Positions 30,401 through 30,725 of a stretch of DNA of 30,725 bases are shown piece after piece (the first letter of the stretch is position 1; each line of letters starts with the position of its first letter). The stretch lies in assembly GCF_000485595.1 (NCBI RefSeq), contig NW_014577590.1, forward strand, positions 30,842 to 61,566, written 5' to 3'. The translations under genes and the position numbers were made by a program. The notes beneath the pieces were generated by a model. It was not told where the DNA came from. It worked only from the letters and a program-made list of their open reading frames with translations, and made no database searches. This stretch comes from Priapulus caudatus. Its lineage: Eukaryota > Priapulida > Priapulimorpha > Priapulimorphida > Priapulidae.

Positions 30401-30725
30401 GTGACGGGATGAGGTAGAGCTGTGATGATGATGATGAGGATTGAGGTAGGGTGTGATGGTGGTGGATGAGGTAGGGTTGTGATGATGGTGGGATGAGGTA
30501 GGGTGTGATGGTGTGGAATGAGGGGAGGCGTGTGATGATCGTGGGATGAGGGAGGGTGTGATTGATGATGGTGCGGATGGGTAGCGTTGGTGATGATGGG
30601 TGAGCGTGTAGGGGTGTGATGATATGGGATGGGTAGGCAGTGTATGATGACTGGGATGAGTATGGGTGGTGATGAATGGTGGGTGAGGTTAGGCGTGTGA
30701 TGAATGATGGTGGGATGAGATTCCC
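27420..30725 (+). repeat. Degenerate minisatellite of about 26-bp units in the intron after the NR5A ligand-binding-domain exon
   Basis: The unit is GGGATGAGGTAGGGTGTG followed by two to three GAT/GATG steps, about 26 bases. Roughly 120 units run to the window end and presumably beyond. The consensus has no C on this strand. Variation is mostly single-base insertions and deletions, often one added C next to a G (GCGGATG, ATGCATG, GATCGATG, GAGCGTAGG). Minus-strand frames rich in His, Pro, Ser and Ile are translations of the repeat, not genes. Apart from a 16-base interruption near 30205 nothing else was seen in the array. Confidence 0.97.
30205..30220. other. Non-repeat interruption of the minisatellite
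   Basis: The bases ACCACCAATTTCCACT break the array between otherwise normal units. They contain seven C and no G, the opposite composition from the surrounding repeat. Confidence 0.7.

Noticed and set aside
27420-30725. CRISPR-like array
   Set aside because: Units are contiguous with no unique spacers, in a eukaryotic intron.

Overview
This window is nuclear DNA from an invertebrate animal. Coding exons are short, split by introns with GT/AG borders, and far apart in non-coding DNA. The rest is dominated by miniature inverted-repeat elements, microsatellites and minisatellites. Two genes can be recognised. The FTZ-F1-like receptor resembles insect FTZ-F1 more than vertebrate SF-1/LRH-1 at the start of its ligand-binding domain, so I lean towards a protostome, with low confidence. 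Degenerate TTAGGG/CCCTAA arrays fit an animal with TTAGGG telomeres. One assembly gap (25 N) lies at 11404-11428.

Left part (1-10100): the 5' half of a glycerate kinase gene (GLYCTK) lies on the minus strand. Five exons (6345-6427, 5662-5767, 3102-3292, 2503-2654, 1937-2112) join in perfect phase into 236 codons. The C-terminal exons must lie beyond base 1. A phase-matched open exon at 9792-10018 may be an alternative first exon. The introns and the 5' flank are packed with non-autonomous DNA transposon candidates: a MULE-like element with a perfect 35-bp inverted repeat and a 9-bp target duplication, two members of a family with a shared terminus, a TA-flanked element, a hAT-like element and a foldback element.

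Middle part (10100-23500): no gene is recognisable. It holds a module repeated three times, a broken Ty3/Gypsy reverse-transcriptase fragment at 14235-14500, a second foldback element at 19006-19494, long simple repeats (CA, ATTC, GTT, CTG, ATT) and a CpG-rich block at 20100-20880.

Right part (23640-30725): an NR5A/FTZ-F1 nuclear receptor gene lies on the plus strand. Exon 23640-24234 holds the N-terminus and both zinc fingers. Exon 26730-27378 holds the FTZ-F1 box, the hinge and the start of the ligand-binding domain, and appears to carry two single-base frameshifts. The next intron is filled by a minisatellite of about 26-bp units, nearly free of C on the plus strand, that runs past the right edge. 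I see no evidence that the two genes act together, and no new multi-gene system. The main interest is the dense mobile-element and repeat structure around two conserved genes.
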